A stretch of DNA of 64,000 bases from Caldilineales bacterium (GTDB lineage Bacteria > Chloroflexota > Anaerolineae > J102), in the NCBI GenBank assembly GCA_019695115.1, contig JAIBAP010000006.1, forward strand, positions 1 through 64,000, given 5' to 3'. Position numbers and translations under genes: made by a program. Shown in pieces: positions 63,261 to 64,000 of this stretch. Positions within the stretch are counted from its first letter, which is position 1; every line of letters starts with the position of its first letter. The notes beneath the pieces are model-generated. The model saw only the letters and a list, made by a program, of their open reading frames with translations, made no database searches and had not been told where the DNA came from.

Positions 63261-63554
63261 TTGGATCGGATTTTCCAAATGCCTGTGCCGACCTCCCTGG
63301 AATGGCGCGATATCGAGGCGCTCTTTCTTGTGTTAGGCGCACGCACGGTGGAAGGAAGCGGCTCACGCGTACGTTTCGAGTTGATGGGCGTAGATGACCG
63401 GCTGGACTACGGCGAAACGCGCTGGGTCACGCTCGGCGTGTTGCACGGGAAAGTGGTGGTCATCGTGCCTACCGAAAGTGAAGACGAGATTCATGTCATT
63501 TCCATGCGTGAGGCCGACAAAGATGAGCAACTCCTATTCTTCCGCAACCTCTGA
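63261..63554 (+). CDS. HicA-BrnT chimeric toxin candidate
   Basis: 97 aa from TTG (AGGA upstream); an ATG at 63279 is possible. Residues about 8-40 (SLEWRDIEALFLVLGA, then GSGSRVRFELMGV) resemble HicA. The part after it (DDRLDYGETRWVTLG, then VVVIVPTESEDEIHVISMRE and LLFFRNL) resembles the second half of BrnT. The HicA catalytic His-containing end and the BrnT beginning are both absent. The gene is next to a BrnA-like antitoxin, which fits the BrnT half. Function may be BrnT-like or lost. Recombination between two toxin genes would explain it. Confidence 0.6.
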   Translation: MDRIFQMPVPTSLEWRDIEALFLVLGARTVEGSGSRVRFELMGVDDRLDYGETRWVTLGVLHGKVVVIVPTESEDEIHVISMREADKDEQLLFFRNL

Positions 63555-63834
63555 CGAGATCGAGATGGACGATTACCCCAAGGTCACGCAAGCTGACCTG
63601 GATCGGGCGACCTTTCGCGTCAACCTCAAGCCCACCCCGCGTAAACGGCGCGTGACCATGTTGCTGGACACCGGTTTGGTGGAGTACTTCAAAGCACAAG
63701 CTGGCGAACGTGGCTATCAAACCTTGATCAACGAAACTCTCCGACAAGCTGTGGAAGGTGACGAGCTGGAAGAAAGGCTACGACGCATTATTCGCGAGGA
63801 AATCCAGCGCGAGGCTGTGTTGGCAGGGGCGTAA
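63523..63834 (+). CDS. BrnA-type antitoxin
   Basis: 103 aa. YPKVTQADLDRATFRV begins the BrnA-like part; VTMLLDTGLVEYFKAQAGERGYQTLINETLRQ is a ribbon-helix-helix typical of BrnA. The ATG at 63523 overlaps the toxin by 32 bases; ATG 63565 would start 11 bases after the toxin. Expected to repress the operon together with the toxin. Confidence 0.75.
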   Translation: MSNSYSSATSDEIEMDDYPKVTQADLDRATFRVNLKPTPRKRRVTMLLDTGLVEYFKAQAGERGYQTLINETLRQAVEGDELEERLRRIIREEIQREAVLAGA

Positions 63835-63837
63835 CTG

Positions 63838-64000
63838 ACAGTTCCCAAACAGTCACGTCGTTTGGTTGCGGGAATGCCGCAGGTAAGGTGGCACGGTTCG
63901 CCGTCATGGGCGGCGTTCGTCGCTTTTTGGGGCCTGCAACTTGCGCCCCTATCCACTCAACACCCTGGTTTCTCCCGTCCAAAGGGGTGCACCTGACCCT
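63838..64000. other. Window end, no gene recognised
   Basis: No family-like frame. It ends before the next feature can be seen. Confidence 0.4.

Overview
The window is GC-rich, bacterial chromosomal DNA. The gene content fits a member of the Chloroflexota, probably of the Anaerolineae/Caldilineae type: large GT-C glycosyltransferases with PTPS-related membrane proteins, Rex, an archaeal-type phosphoglycerate mutase, PBP1C, WD40/SH3 lipoproteins, STAND-like ATPases, and intergenic regions filled with 7-bp repeat arrays. The lineage is inferred from protein families and style only. No rRNA or tRNA gene was recognised, so it is not proven.

Layout. 1-8.4 kb: cell-surface glycan genes (three polytopic glycosyltransferase-like proteins that appear to share a C-terminal beta-sandwich module, and an SGNH hydrolase). 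8.6-13.4 kb: an MBL-fold hydrolase, an XdhC-like protein, an SGNH lipoprotein and PBP1C; the last two meet inside a 12-bp minisatellite. 13.4-14.4 kb: a RAYT-type transposase whose reading frame includes 13 copies of a 27-bp repeat. 14.6-23.3 kb: central glycolysis (gap, pgk, tpiA, archaeal-type iPGM) with an M50-like membrane peptidase, thioredoxin, an MsmK/UgpC-type ATPase and a phosphatidylcholine-synthase-like enzyme. 23.4-29.7 kb, minus strand: a SH3/PD40 lipoprotein, a MacAB-like efflux set and a YIP1 protein. 29.9-35.5 kb: rex, dnaA (minus) and dnaN (plus), with a phased row of DnaA-box-like sites beyond the dnaA stop, then a Gmad2 lipoprotein. 35.6-43.6 kb: a DUF234-type ATPase behind a promoter with nested dyads, a GT4, a CPA1 antiporter, a GT2, a DegT aminotransferase and a stand-alone ATPase.

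43.6-46.8 kb carries the most unusual gene. It encodes a 14-blade two-component-regulator propeller, a Y_Y_Y domain and one membrane segment, but ends in a P-loop NTPase instead of a histidine kinase. It lies just upstream of the smaller ATPase, which has the same N-terminal NPYV-G signature. 47-51.5 kb is an accessory stretch: repeat arrays, a damaged hicBA-vapBC junction, a lipoprotein cytochrome c, a cupin and a ferredoxin. 51.6-53 kb is a SAM-I riboswitch with terminator in front of a cystathionine gamma-synthase-family gene. 53-57 kb has an ELWxxDGT-repeat protein and a DUF697 protein with a zinc ribbon. 57.5-62.5 kb is pnp, rpsO and mutL. 62.5-63.9 kb is a toxin-antitoxin island: a RelE/Phd-like pair behind a perfect 16-bp dyad, then an apparent HicA-BrnT chimeric toxin with a BrnA-type antitoxin.

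Two global patterns stand out. First, heptanucleotide tandem arrays of several sequence families occupy about a dozen intergenic sites. Second, many promoters share an extended -10 of the form TGTGCTATA(C/G)T.
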